From Acidobacteriaceae bacterium (GTDB lineage Bacteria; Acidobacteriota; Terriglobia; Terriglobales; Acidobacteriaceae), in contig PLBD01000131.1 of assembly GCA_003135315.1 (NCBI GenBank), forward strand, positions 1 to 25,625: a DNA stretch of 25,625 bases, read 5' to 3'. Under the pieces are notes generated by a model. It saw nothing but the letters and a program-made list of their open reading frames with translations. It did not search any database and was not told where the DNA came from. A program made the position numbers and the translations under genes. Shown piece after piece: positions 7,872 through 17,666 of this stretch; position 1 is the stretch's first letter, and each line of letters begins with the position of its first letter.

Positions 7872-9671
7872 GTGGTCAACCAAGGCAAGAAACAGGGAAT
7901 AAGCAGGAGAGACTTCGTCAAAACTATCGGGGCTGGGATTGGAGCGTTACAAACCGCCGGCGTCGGCCTCGGCATGCTGGAGCTAACCGGCTGCGGAAGC
8001 AGTGCAGCGCCGCCCCAGCCGGTGCCGCCGCAGATTGTGTCCTGGCCTATCGCGCGCCAGGTTTACACCACCGCTCAACAGCAGGTGCTGCCAGTCGCGA
8101 TCGCTCCCACCATCCGGCACCTCAGCCCGGGCGACGTATCCCTCTATGCGAAGTACGGCTACAGCGCGTGGAATATTGGTGGGCCGTTGCAGCACGTCGT
8201 CCGCAAGGACATTGCGCCGGCTTACACGGGAGCGCCTAACGTCTCGCGCCTGCTGTACTACTTTTCCATGTCCGACATTCATATCGCGGACAAAGAGTCT
8301 CCCGCTCAGCCCATCTACGTTGGCTGGAGCGCGCCCTACGGTCCAAGCTCGTCCGGCTTGTCGTCGGCCTATTCGCCGATTCTCATGTCGACCCCGCAGG
8401 TGCTCGACGCGGCCATCCAGACGATCAATGCGATGCATAAGATATTGCCGTTCGATTTTGGCCTGTCACTCGGAGACGCTTGCAACAACACGCAATACAA
8501 CGAACTGCGCTGGTTCCTCGACACCATCGACGGTAAAGTCATCATCCCCAGCTCAGGCGCCCATGTTGGGGCGACCACCATCGATTACCAGATGCCTTTC
8601 TACGCGGCCGGAATCAACCGCGATCTCCCCTGGTACCAGGCGATCGGCAACCACGACCAGTTCTGGATGGGCTCGCAGTTTGAAAACACAAAGACTCGGA
8701 AGGCCCACATCGGCAGCGCCATCCTCAACTTGGCAGACGATCCCGCGAACTCAGACCTGGACAGTACGGGCGATTATATGGGCGTGATTGACGGCAAGAC
8801 GGTTTACGGTGACATCTTCGGCGCAGGACCGGTAGCCGATTTCACAACGCCTCCCGCCGTGGTTCCGGACGCAAGCCGCCATACCCTGGCTGGCCTCACC
8901 TCGACGACCGTGAATTGGATGTCGGAGTTCTTTAAGACAACGAGCAACCCCGTCGGTCACGGATTTACCCAGACCAACCTCGACCAGGGGCATGCCTGTT
9001 ACAGCTTCGTGCCCGAGTCCGATATCCCGATCAAGTTCATTGTGCTGGACGATACGGTGAAGGGACCGGACCAGGCTGACTACGCCGCCGGCGCTCTCGA
9101 CGATCAGCGATACCAATGGCTGGTCGGCGAGCTCGACGCCGGACAGGCTGCCAATCAACTCATGGTGATCGCGGCGCATGTCCCTATCCTGCCGCAAAGC
9201 AGCCTGACCGATACCACGCCCTATCCCATGTGGCCCGGTCCGGAATATACCGACGCCTACGTGCTCAATATGCTCCACCAGTATCCCAATCTCATCTTGT
9301 GGATGGCGGGACACCGGCACGTCAATGTGGTGACGCCACAACCCGATCCCCACGGCGATCCCACGCTGGCCTTTTGGGAGGTGGAAACCTGCTCGTTGCG
9401 CGATCATCCGCAGCAGTTCCGCACCTTCGACATCCGCCGTAACAGCGACAACACAGTTTCCATCATCATCACCAATGTCGATCCCGCAGTGCAATACAAC
9501 TCGCCGGCATACAAGTCCCGCGGGTACGCCCTGGGAGCGTTCCGGATCTTTGGCGCCACGCCTGCCATCATCGCCGACACCACGTCGCACTCTTACAACG
9601 CCGAGCTCGTGGTTCAACTAACGCCCGTGATGCAGTCGGTGATTTCGCAAGCCGGATCGGCAATACGCTAG
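7872..9671 (+). CDS. Tat-exported metallophosphoesterase (lipoprotein-like)
   Basis: I chose the GTG at 7872: GGGAGG lies 7 nt upstream and the product then opens with a twin-arginine signal (S-R-R-D-F-V-K, residues 11-17), a hydrophobic stretch and an L-T-G-C lipobox (Cys41). The protein would be folded in the cytoplasm, exported by Tat and probably lipid-anchored. The metallophosphoesterase motifs are in order: S-D-I-H (D135, H137), L-G-D (D202), G-N-H-D (N260, H261, D262), A-A-H (H436) and G-H-R-H (H481, H483). All metal ligands are present, with long inserts between motifs. This spacing recalls the TIGR03768 (RPA4764-like) group, a resemblance from memory. The substrate is unknown. Its partner gene starts 31 nt downstream. 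Confidence 0.9.
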   Translation: MVNQGKKQGISRRDFVKTIGAGIGALQTAGVGLGMLELTGCGSSAAPPQPVPPQIVSWPIARQVYTTAQQQVLPVAIAPTIRHLSPGDVSLYAKYGYSAWNIGGPLQHVVRKDIAPAYTGAPNVSRLLYYFSMSDIHIADKESPAQPIYVGWSAPYGPSSSGLSSAYSPILMSTPQVLDAAIQTINAMHKILPFDFGLSLGDACNNTQYNELRWFLDTIDGKVIIPSSGAHVGATTIDYQMPFYAAGINRDLPWYQAIGNHDQFWMGSQFENTKTRKAHIGSAILNLADDPANSDLDSTGDYMGVIDGKTVYGDIFGAGPVADFTTPPAVVPDASRHTLAGLTSTTVNWMSEFFKTTSNPVGHGFTQTNLDQGHACYSFVPESDIPIKFIVLDDTVKGPDQADYAAGALDDQRYQWLVGELDAGQAANQLMVIAAHVPILPQSSLTDTTPYPMWPGPEYTDAYVLNMLHQYPNLILWMAGHRHVNVVTPQPDPHGDPTLAFWEVETCSLRDHPQQFRTFDIRRNSDNTVSIIITNVDPAVQYNSPAYKSRGYALGAFRIFGATPAIIADTTSHSYNAELVVQLTPVMQSVISQAGSAIR

Positions 9672-9702
9672 GCACGGGTTTTGGGAGAGGACGGAGGCAG
9701 TT

Positions 9703-11217
9703 ATGAGCAAGGGTACCTTGGTACCGCTAGTGTTTGTGATTCTTGCTTTGACCCTGTTCGCGGGATGCGGCGGCTCAGCCGCTCCCGAGCCATCCACGCC
9801 GCCAGCTCCCGCTCCGCTCAACGCCGCCAACATTAACCTGATCTTCGTAGTCAGTGAGGATCTGGCTTACCACGCTGCGGGCGACATCAATTCAAAGACG
9901 GCAAATCTCACGGACCAGGGACTGCAGCGGTCGCTCCGTATGGCTAGTTTCCTTCAGCAAGACGTACTGGGAGGAAGAAATGTAAGTGCTATCTATTCTG
10001 TTGTACCCACGACCCATCCCCAGACCGCTAACCAATACCCTGACATGGTGGGACTGGAAACAATTGAGCAGTTTGCCATGCTGAATCAGATCAGTTTGTC
10101 CTATGAGAGCTATACGCCGATTCCCGCCAGTAGCTATCCGGTCAATGTGTCGTATTCGTCAGCAGCCCTGCCGGATGGAGTTGCACAGCCGTTCCTAACT
10201 TGCCCGACGATTGGAACTGGATCTACATACAGTTGCCAAGGGCTGGATTTCAGAGACCTGGAAGGTGCCAACGAAACCCTGGCCGGCGGTATCGTCACGG
10301 CAAACGAGCCGGGATTTTATGTTTTCTCGGCGCCGTGGGAGACGGTCAGCGCGTTGATGGCAAACATCAACAAGCTCGAAGGGTACAACCTGATAGTGCC
10401 TGGGAGCTATGTCGGTCCTAACTATCTTTATGCGATCTCGATCGCGCCTTCAGGTAGCGCCAGCCTGGTCACGTATAACAGCAATGTGAATCCGCCTCGC
10501 ACCTACCCCACACTGCCATCCGGTGGAATTGTGAGCGCGCCTTGTCTGCCGGTAGCTGCTAACGCAATTTTCCACATCCAGGTGACTGGCGGTGTCGGCG
10601 GCGCCGTAGCTCCTGCCGGAATCAACACCAACGAAACACTCTACTTTATCCGGCACGCCGAGGCGCATCCTACAAAGTGGTGGGAGGATGGCAACTATTT
10701 TGGCGCGGGGCAGTGGCGCGCGCTGGACCTTCCCAACGCCTTGCGCGGCAAAATCCATCCCAATCTGGTTTACTCTATCGATCCTGCGCAAGACCTTACC
10801 GGCAGCACGAGCACAGCAGGTGATTCGTATTCTTATGTCAGGACCAACACAACCGTGCTGCCCTACGCCATCGCCAACAATTTGCCCTACAACGTGGCCG
10901 CGAGCTTCGAGATGCTGGCCCAGACCCCGCCCCAGCAGATGCTAGCCACCCAGGCCAGCAATTTCTTCTTCACCGGCGGCACGTTCTCGAATCAATCCCT
11001 GCTGGTGGGATGGGAGCACGATCATATTCCAACTACCGTCAATGCGCTGCTCGCGAGCTATAACCCCAACATTCCGCCGGCGCCCAGTTGGCCGGACGAT
11101 GACTACGACACCGTCTGGACGATAAAGTTGGACGCCAATGGCAACTTGTCCATCGACAACACGACCTGCGAAGGCGTTAACTCCAAGGCCCTGCCGAAAG
11201 CGCCGCCTCAGTTCTGA
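9703..11217 (+). CDS. Lipoprotein with two histidine-phosphatase-like domains, the first degenerate
   Basis: GGAGG lies 5 nt before the ATG. A lipoprotein signal ends in L-F-A-G-C (Cys22), followed by a Pro/Ala linker. The C-terminal half has the histidine-phosphatase core: F-I-R-H-A-E-A-H-P with R317 and H318 (phospho-acceptor), and a second-histidine motif G-W-E-H-D-H-I-P (H439, H441). The N-terminal half has the same layout: a strand N-L-I-F-V-V-S-E-D where R-H-G-E is expected, L-T-D-Q-G-L-Q-R-S (69-77), a P-T-T-H-P-Q-T-A segment like the usual R-x-x-Q-T-A, and Y-V-F-S-A-P-W-E-T-V-S-A-L-M matching the C-terminal G-W-E-H motif. Both catalytic histidines are missing there, so it is probably a non-catalytic copy from an internal duplication. 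Co-transcription with the metallophosphoesterase is likely. Confidence 0.8.
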   Translation: MSKGTLVPLVFVILALTLFAGCGGSAAPEPSTPPAPAPLNAANINLIFVVSEDLAYHAAGDINSKTANLTDQGLQRSLRMASFLQQDVLGGRNVSAIYSVVPTTHPQTANQYPDMVGLETIEQFAMLNQISLSYESYTPIPASSYPVNVSYSSAALPDGVAQPFLTCPTIGTGSTYSCQGLDFRDLEGANETLAGGIVTANEPGFYVFSAPWETVSALMANINKLEGYNLIVPGSYVGPNYLYAISIAPSGSASLVTYNSNVNPPRTYPTLPSGGIVSAPCLPVAANAIFHIQVTGGVGGAVAPAGINTNETLYFIRHAEAHPTKWWEDGNYFGAGQWRALDLPNALRGKIHPNLVYSIDPAQDLTGSTSTAGDSYSYVRTNTTVLPYAIANNLPYNVAASFEMLAQTPPQQMLATQASNFFFTGGTFSNQSLLVGWEHDHIPTTVNALLASYNPNIPPAPSWPDDDYDTVWTIKLDANGNLSIDNTTCEGVNSKALPKAPPQF

Positions 11218-11294
11218 GCAGACCTCGGCGAAATTGTCGCCCACAGTCGCCGCATAGTTGCCCAGGGATGGTGGTAAACTAAACGGAATTAGGG

Positions 11295-11720
11295 ATGAGG
11301 TCTGTCTTGTCCGCATGTCCACAATTATTCCGCTCACATCCCAACCTCAGCGATGAAGTGAATCACAACATCGCCCAGTCGGAAATTGAAGGCGGCGTGT
11401 CTCTCAACGATCTGCCACCCACCACTGTGCTGGAGATTCAGACCCAGCACCACTGTTATTTGGTGGTTCTTCTGAATGACAACAAAGCGCTCATCTCAGG
11501 GCATCCCCAGTACTGTCCGGAACCAACACAGGTGGCAATCGCGGGTTCGACGTGGGGAGGATCGATGCTGAAGCGGCGCTTTGTCGGCCGAGGTATGCAC
11601 CTGGAGTTTTCTCACCCGCAGTACCCGACACCAATTGTCACTTCGCCGATCCAGGAAATCCGTGAGCCGCGAATGCATCTGGTCCGGGACCAAATCGCCG
11701 GCATGGATCGCCGCCGTTAA
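11295..11720 (+). CDS. Small protein of unknown function (acidobacterial-type)
   Basis: The 141-residue product has no signal peptide or membrane segment. A disordered N-terminus leads into a compact beta-rich core: L-P-P-T-T-V-L-E-I-Q-T, then Y-L-V-V-L-L, I-S-G-H-P-Q-Y-C-P-E-P, G-S-T-W-G-G-S-M-L, F-V-G-R-G-M-H-L-E-F and I-V-T-S-P-I-Q-E-I-R. Several of these blocks feel familiar from small acidobacterial proteins, but I know of no function. The fold could be a small barrel. The ATG at 11295 has only a weak ribosome binding site (GGA 7 nt upstream); a GTG at 11358 is an alternative that would drop the odd N-terminus. It lies between the phosphatase unit and the kinase, same strand, 77 nt after one and 125 nt before the other. 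Confidence 0.7.
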   Translation: MRSVLSACPQLFRSHPNLSDEVNHNIAQSEIEGGVSLNDLPPTTVLEIQTQHHCYLVVLLNDNKALISGHPQYCPEPTQVAIAGSTWGGSMLKRRFVGRGMHLEFSHPQYPTPIVTSPIQEIREPRMHLVRDQIAGMDRRR

Positions 11721-11845
11721 CTCACCAGTGCCTGCAATACTGAGTTGGTACTCTTCAGCTCGAGGCGCGGTTCGTTGACTGGACGTTGCTGCGTCCTTAA
11801 CATGAGGCGAGCCGAACAAGAACCGATACGTTCAGCCCTCTCTTA

Positions 11846-14758
<2,913 letters not shown>

Positions 14759-14840
14759 TCCGGCGTCCAAAACTGGAACGCAAGTATCTGCATGAAGAGA
14801 ATTCTTCTTTCGTGGAGCAGCGGTAAGGACAGAATCCAGC

Positions 14841-14869
14841 CTGCGAGAACAGTCTGCCAACGCTATAAA
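14841..14869 (+). promoter_or_regulatory. Possible promoter of the acidic-protein/zincin unit
   Basis: TATAAA (14864-14869) matches the -10 consensus at 5/6. The hexamer 17 nt upstream (CTGCGA, 14841-14846) is a poor -35. The predicted start near 14876 leaves a leader of only about 9 nt before the ATG at 14885, in keeping with the lack of a well-placed Shine-Dalgarno sequence. Confidence 0.4.
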
Positions 14870-14884
14870 GCAGTACCATGAGGC

Positions 14885-15058
14885 ATGACTTATCCAGATT
14901 CCCCCGACTCTAACACTTTTGACCAGTGGCTAGCTGCCGATCTCCTCATTCGACAAGATCAAAACGAGGACGACGACGAAGACGAAGACGAAGAGGACGA
15001 CCTAGACGAAGACGACGATAACGAAGATGAGGACTCCGACGACGGCTACTCGGAGTGA
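14885..15058 (+). CDS. 57-residue highly acidic small protein
   Basis: The frame runs from ATG 14885 to TGA 15056-15058. Residues 1-26 are ordinary, with a short amphipathic helix (F-D-Q-W-L-A-A-D-L-L-I-R). Residues 28-53 are almost all Asp/Glu, and the tail ends G-Y-S-E. The codons alternate GAC, GAA, GAG, GAT and GAU-type choices rather than one repeated trinucleotide, and the run is broken by Leu, Asn and Ser, which argues for selection on protein rather than a simple repeat. It lies 29 nt before the mini-zincin gene on the same strand and a -10 box precedes it closely. The function is unknown. Plausible roles are a cation or basic-protein binding tail or an inhibitor/partner of the peptidase. 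An ATG at 14878 in another frame stops after 11 codons. Confidence 0.6.
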   Translation: MTYPDSPDSNTFDQWLAADLLIRQDQNEDDDEDEDEEDDLDEDDDNEDEDSDDGYSE

Positions 15059-15087
15059 TCGACCTTATTTATTGTCGCGAGTGAAGG

Positions 15088-15444
15088 ATGAAGCGTGAAG
15101 TTTTCATCAAGGTAGTGGAGGAGGCGCTCGACTCGCTCCCGCAAGAATTTCGCAGCCGCATTCGTAATGTTGCGGTCCTCGTAGAGGATCTCCCGCCACA
15201 CCAGTCACCGCCGCAAGCCGGGCAACCAAAGAAGCTGCTTCTGGGTCTCTTCCACGGCGTGCCCACTACGAAGAAGAGCGTCTTCGACCTGCTCACGGGA
15301 CCCGATCACATCGTGCTTTATCAGAAGAACATCGAAGCGGTGTGCTCAACAGAGGCCGAAGTCCGGGAGCAGGTCCGCAGGACCGTCATTCATGAACTAG
15401 GCCACTATTTTGGAATGGATGAGGAACAATTGAAGGATGTTTAG
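15088..15444 (+). CDS. Small zincin-like metallopeptidase (PF06262-type)
   Basis: The 118-residue product matches the short minimal-zincin family: an N-terminal helix pair (F-I-K-V-V-E-E-A-L-D-S-L-P), a strand V-A-V-L-V-E-D-L-P, a strand L-L-L-G-L-F-H-G-V-P, a linker I-V-L-Y-Q-K-N-I-E and the zinc motif H-E-L-G-H-Y-F-G-M-D-E. H102 and H106 would bind zinc, E103 would be the catalytic base and D111 the third ligand. No signal peptide is seen, so it is cytoplasmic. Length is normal for the family. The natural substrate of this family is not known to me. It directly follows the acidic small protein and probably shares its mRNA. The Shine-Dalgarno sequence (AAGG) is too close to the ATG to be ideal. 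Confidence 0.88.
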   Translation: MKREVFIKVVEEALDSLPQEFRSRIRNVAVLVEDLPPHQSPPQAGQPKKLLLGLFHGVPTTKKSVFDLLTGPDHIVLYQKNIEAVCSTEAEVREQVRRTVIHELGHYFGMDEEQLKDV

Positions 15445-15464
15445 CTGAAGCTGACCGCAACCAC

Positions 15465-15722
15465 TCAGTAGTGCCCATCGGCGATGCGATGGGTGAATGG
15501 CTTGATGCCGTTGATCACCTGGCCGCCTTCAGTCAATCCAGAGTTCAGGTCCTGAAGCTCCTTCTCGGCCGCGGTTTCAGCCAGTTCGCGCGTCGGCGCA
15601 TGCCCCCAGGACACCAATTCCTCAGGCTTCTGCTCCCGGCAAATCATCCAGTGATGGCGCGTGCCTCGGTGAAAAGGTTCCGTTTGAAACGACACGACGT
15701 ACCGGTTAGGCGCTTCTTTCAT
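15465..15722 (-). CDS. Small protein of unknown function
   Basis: The 85-residue product has an N-terminal strand pair (R-Y-V-V-S-F-Q-T-E-P, then H-H-W-M-I-C-R) and a helix (T-R-E-L-A-E-T-A-A-E-K-E-L-Q-D-L), a compact beta-beta-alpha pattern. There is no signal peptide. The regular hydrophobic pattern and the clean convergent fit, 20 nt from the zincin gene, support a real gene. Its ribosome binding site is weak (AGG close to the ATG). The function is unknown. Confidence 0.65.
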   Translation of the reverse strand: MKEAPNRYVVSFQTEPFHRGTRHHWMICREQKPEELVSWGHAPTRELAETAAEKELQDLNSGLTEGGQVINGIKPFTHRIADGHY

Positions 15723-15857
15723 TGCCTGCTTCTCGCTTCTGCCGGTTTTGATAGGTGTGACTCCTGCTTATGGAAGTACCGGGCAAACACCTGAGAACCT
15801 GTAATCATCATACGCCGATTCTTGAGCGAAAGGCGTTGCTCTCCAATCAGTTTCGAT

Positions 15858-16253
15858 TCAAAGTCGGTACTGTTCGTCGCTGACGTGCTCCATCCAATCG
15901 ACGACCTTGCCGTCGACTCGTTCCTGAATAGCGATGTGCGTCATAGCCGTGGTCGGCGTAGCCCCATGCCAATGCTTCTCTCCCGGCGCGAACCAGACGA
16001 CATCGCCTGGGTGAATTACCTCGATTGCGCCGCCTTCCCGCTGCGCCCATCCGCAGCCTGCCGTGACGATCAGGGTCTGGCCGAGGGGATGTGTATGCCA
16101 GGCGGTACGCGCTCCAGGCTCAAATGTGACACTCGCACCGGCGACGAGCGCCGGGTCCGGGGCTTGAAAAAGCGGGTCGATACGTACGGTGCCGGTAAAC
16201 CAGTCTGCCGGACCTTTGCCCGAGGGCTGAGAACCAATGCGGGTGATCTCCAT
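15858..16253 (-). CDS. Manganese cupin, (R)-hydroxynitrile-lyase-like (GtHNL type)
   Basis: The 131-residue single-domain cupin has motif 1 H-T-H-P-L-G-Q-T-L and motif 2 H-P-G-D-V-V-W-F-A-P-G-E-K-H-W-H. The expected metal ligands fall at H53, H55, Q59 and H94. These are the positions reported for the Mn-dependent hydroxynitrile lyase GtHNL of Granulicella tundricola, and A40, V42 and Q110, the residues changed in its improved variants, are also the wild-type ones here. GtHNL splits or makes (R)-cyanohydrins such as mandelonitrile in vitro; its natural role is unknown. The related C-terminal cupins of carboxymuconolactone-decarboxylase proteins are the alternative. No signal peptide is present. 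The gene lies 45 nt after the transglutaminase-like gene but has its own -10 box immediately before the ATG. Confidence 0.88.
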   Translation of the reverse strand: MEITRIGSQPSGKGPADWFTGTVRIDPLFQAPDPALVAGASVTFEPGARTAWHTHPLGQTLIVTAGCGWAQREGGAIEVIHPGDVVWFAPGEKHWHGATPTTAMTHIAIQERVDGKVVDWMEHVSDEQYRL

Positions 16254-16259
16254 CGAGGC

Positions 16260-16265
16260 ATTATA
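16260..16265 (-). promoter_or_regulatory. Perfect -10 box giving a leaderless mRNA for the cupin gene
   Basis: On the minus strand TATAAT ends 6 nt before the A of the cupin ATG (16253), so the normal start distance places +1 on or next to the start codon. The intervening GCCTCG has no Shine-Dalgarno character. The -35 region is poor, with only ACGTTT at 17-nt spacing. Confidence 0.5.
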
Positions 16266-16298
16266 ACGGCCCGAAGAGCAAGAAACGTTCGTACCGAA

Positions 16299-16937
16299 TC
16301 AGTGTCCGCCACCCTTAAGCGTTGGAGCCTTGTATTTTTTCCCTAACGTTTCCGCCTGGAAAGTTCGCTCGTCCACCGGATGCAGGCGGTTGATCATTGC
16401 CCGCGAAAGCAGCTTGTAGTGATGGATCTCCAGCAGGTAATAAATGATGAACCAGATCGGCTTCTCGGTGGTCATCCATTGCTGACTGTCGAAGCGCTTC
16501 AGGTTCACAGGACGTGAAAACGTCCTCATTGTCCGCTTTCGCCGCAGATTGAAATAAGTATCGAAGTAGCTCATGGCCAACTCGCGAAGCGAGCGGTACA
16601 CCGGCTCGCGATAGCGGCAACTCGTGTAGTTGGACTTGGCGAGCGCGCCCCAGTGCCCCTTCACGCGATAGACGGCGACGACGTGGTCAGTGTCGTGCTC
16701 GGCCTCGAAATCGAGGATGAGCGGTGGATAGCCGTTGGCGCGCAGCGCGGCCGCTGCGAAGATCGCTCCTTCGAAGCAGTGGGCCGTGTTCTCGCGCAGC
16801 ACCCGCCGCGGAGACCAGGCGGTATCGCCCAGGTGATAGGGCATGGCATCGAGGAATCGCTGAATGCCATAAGGATCTTTCAGGCTGCGCAGTTTACGAA
16901 GCTCTGCTGGCGTGAAACCGAGGTCGTCGTTGGCCAT
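16299..16937 (-). CDS. Transglutaminase-like (papain-fold) cytoplasmic protein
   Basis: The 212-residue product has the core of the transglutaminase/cysteine-protease-like fold: a helix starting A-H-C-F-E-G-A-I-F-A-A-A with the candidate nucleophile C54, then strands L-I-L-D-F-E-A and D-H-V-V-A-V-Y-R-V with H85, then H-W-G-A-L-A-K-S-N-Y with N103 in the place where the third triad residue (usually Asp) is expected. The C-terminal part is rich in aromatic and basic residues (W-F-I-I-Y-Y-L-L-E-I-H-H-Y). It has no signal peptide. The activity is not provable from sequence: such proteins act as proteases, amidases or structural relatives. No Shine-Dalgarno sequence precedes the ATG. Confidence 0.7.
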   Translation of the reverse strand: MANDDLGFTPAELRKLRSLKDPYGIQRFLDAMPYHLGDTAWSPRRVLRENTAHCFEGAIFAAAALRANGYPPLILDFEAEHDTDHVVAVYRVKGHWGALAKSNYTSCRYREPVYRSLRELAMSYFDTYFNLRRKRTMRTFSRPVNLKRFDSQQWMTTEKPIWFIIYYLLEIHHYKLLSRAMINRLHPVDERTFQAETLGKKYKAPTLKGGGH

Positions 16938-16951
16938 GATGAAGTGACAGC

Positions 16952-16957
16952 AGTGTA
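16952..16957 (-). promoter_or_regulatory. Possible -10 box of the transglutaminase-like gene
   Basis: TACACT on the minus strand (4/6 of consensus) ends 14 nt before the ATG at 16937, predicting a leader of about 8 nt. The -35 is not recognisable. The gene has no Shine-Dalgarno sequence, which fits a very short leader. Confidence 0.3.
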
Positions 16958-17053
16958 ACGCATCGTATCCCGGGCAGCCGATAAGGCATGCAAGTGCATT
17001 CAGCGCTCCGAATTCCTGCTGATGTATCGCCTGACCGGCAATTCACCTCAATG

Positions 17054-17082
17054 TTGTGTTTTCTCGTCCGCCAATGCATCAT
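17054..17082 (+). promoter_or_regulatory. Possible promoter of the exported oxidoreductase-fold protein
   Basis: TTGTGT (17054-17059) and CATCAT (17077-17082) are 17 nt apart, each with 4 of 6 consensus bases. The start would lie near 17089, just before the GGGAG ribosome binding site at 17091-17095. Confidence 0.35.
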
Positions 17083-17101
17083 TTTTCTTCGGGAGAGTGG
17101 C

Positions 17102-17611
17102 ATGAGAAAAAGCGTGCTAACGTTTCTGATCATCGGGCTGATGTGGTCGTTGTACGCTGCGCCGGGCAGCGCGCAGCAAAAGGACCAGACTTCGATAACG
17201 GTCGAGGGCCTCGACGGCAATAAGCTGACGTTCACCCTCGAGCGGTTGCGCCAGATGCCGCAGGACTCCGTCTCGCTGGCGAACCCTAATCCGAATACGT
17301 CGGAACAGTACGAAGGAGTGTTGCTGAGGAATCTGCTGGCAAAAGTGGATACGACCATTGGCAAGAAACTCCACGCCGACGACATGCGGGACTACGTGGA
17401 GGTCGCCGGGCGTGACGGCTATCGCGTCGTCTTCGCGTTGGCGGAACTGGATCCGGGCCTGCAGGACAATAAGGTACTGGTCGCCATCAGCAATGAGGGC
17501 AAGCCATTGGACGATATCTTGGGACCGGTGCGCGTAATAGCGCCACAGGACAAGCGTCAAGCGCGCTGCGTACGGCAGGTGACAACGATTACCCTACGGC
17601 AAGCGCCCTAG
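17102..17611 (+). CDS. Exported small molybdopterin-oxidoreductase-fold protein
   Basis: I chose the ATG at 17102: GGGAG lies 6 nt upstream and the product opens with a signal peptide (M-R-K-S-V-L, hydrophobic core, cleavage near G-S-A-Q). The longer frame from 16988 would bury it. The mature 145 residues follow the pattern of the short PF00174-like proteins: I-T-V-E-G-L-D-G, L-R-Q-M-P, Y-E-G-V-L-L-R-N-L-L, D-G-Y-R-V-V-F-A-L-A-E-L-D, V-L-V-A-I-S, and G-P-V-R-V-I-A-P-Q-D-K-R near the C-terminus. At 169 residues it is far shorter than true sulfite-oxidase or MsrP-type enzymes and has no clear cofactor-binding cysteine in the usual place, so it may bind no cofactor. The only cysteine is C156. 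A molbindin remnant lies 0.3 kb away. Confidence 0.75.
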   Translation: MRKSVLTFLIIGLMWSLYAAPGSAQQKDQTSITVEGLDGNKLTFTLERLRQMPQDSVSLANPNPNTSEQYEGVLLRNLLAKVDTTIGKKLHADDMRDYVEVAGRDGYRVVFALAELDPGLQDNKVLVAISNEGKPLDDILGPVRVIAPQDKRQARCVRQVTTITLRQAP

Positions 17612-17666
17612 TCTTTCTGGACCATTACTTCGGTTGACTTGATGACGGCGGTAATAACTACGTTGA

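Noticed and set aside
8751..9617. 288-codon open frame antisense to the metallophosphoesterase
   Set aside because: The plus strand carries all metallophosphoesterase motifs; the antisense product has no recognisable domain or start site.
14968..15048. GAC/GAA-rich tract considered as a simple tandem repeat
   Set aside because: Codons vary, the frame is open on both sides with a plausible start and stop, and the tract is interrupted by other residues. It is better read as coding for the acidic protein.
16988..17101. Upstream extension of the oxidoreductase-fold gene to an ATG at 16988
   Set aside because: It would bury a clear signal peptide and ignore a well-placed GGGAG site before 17102.
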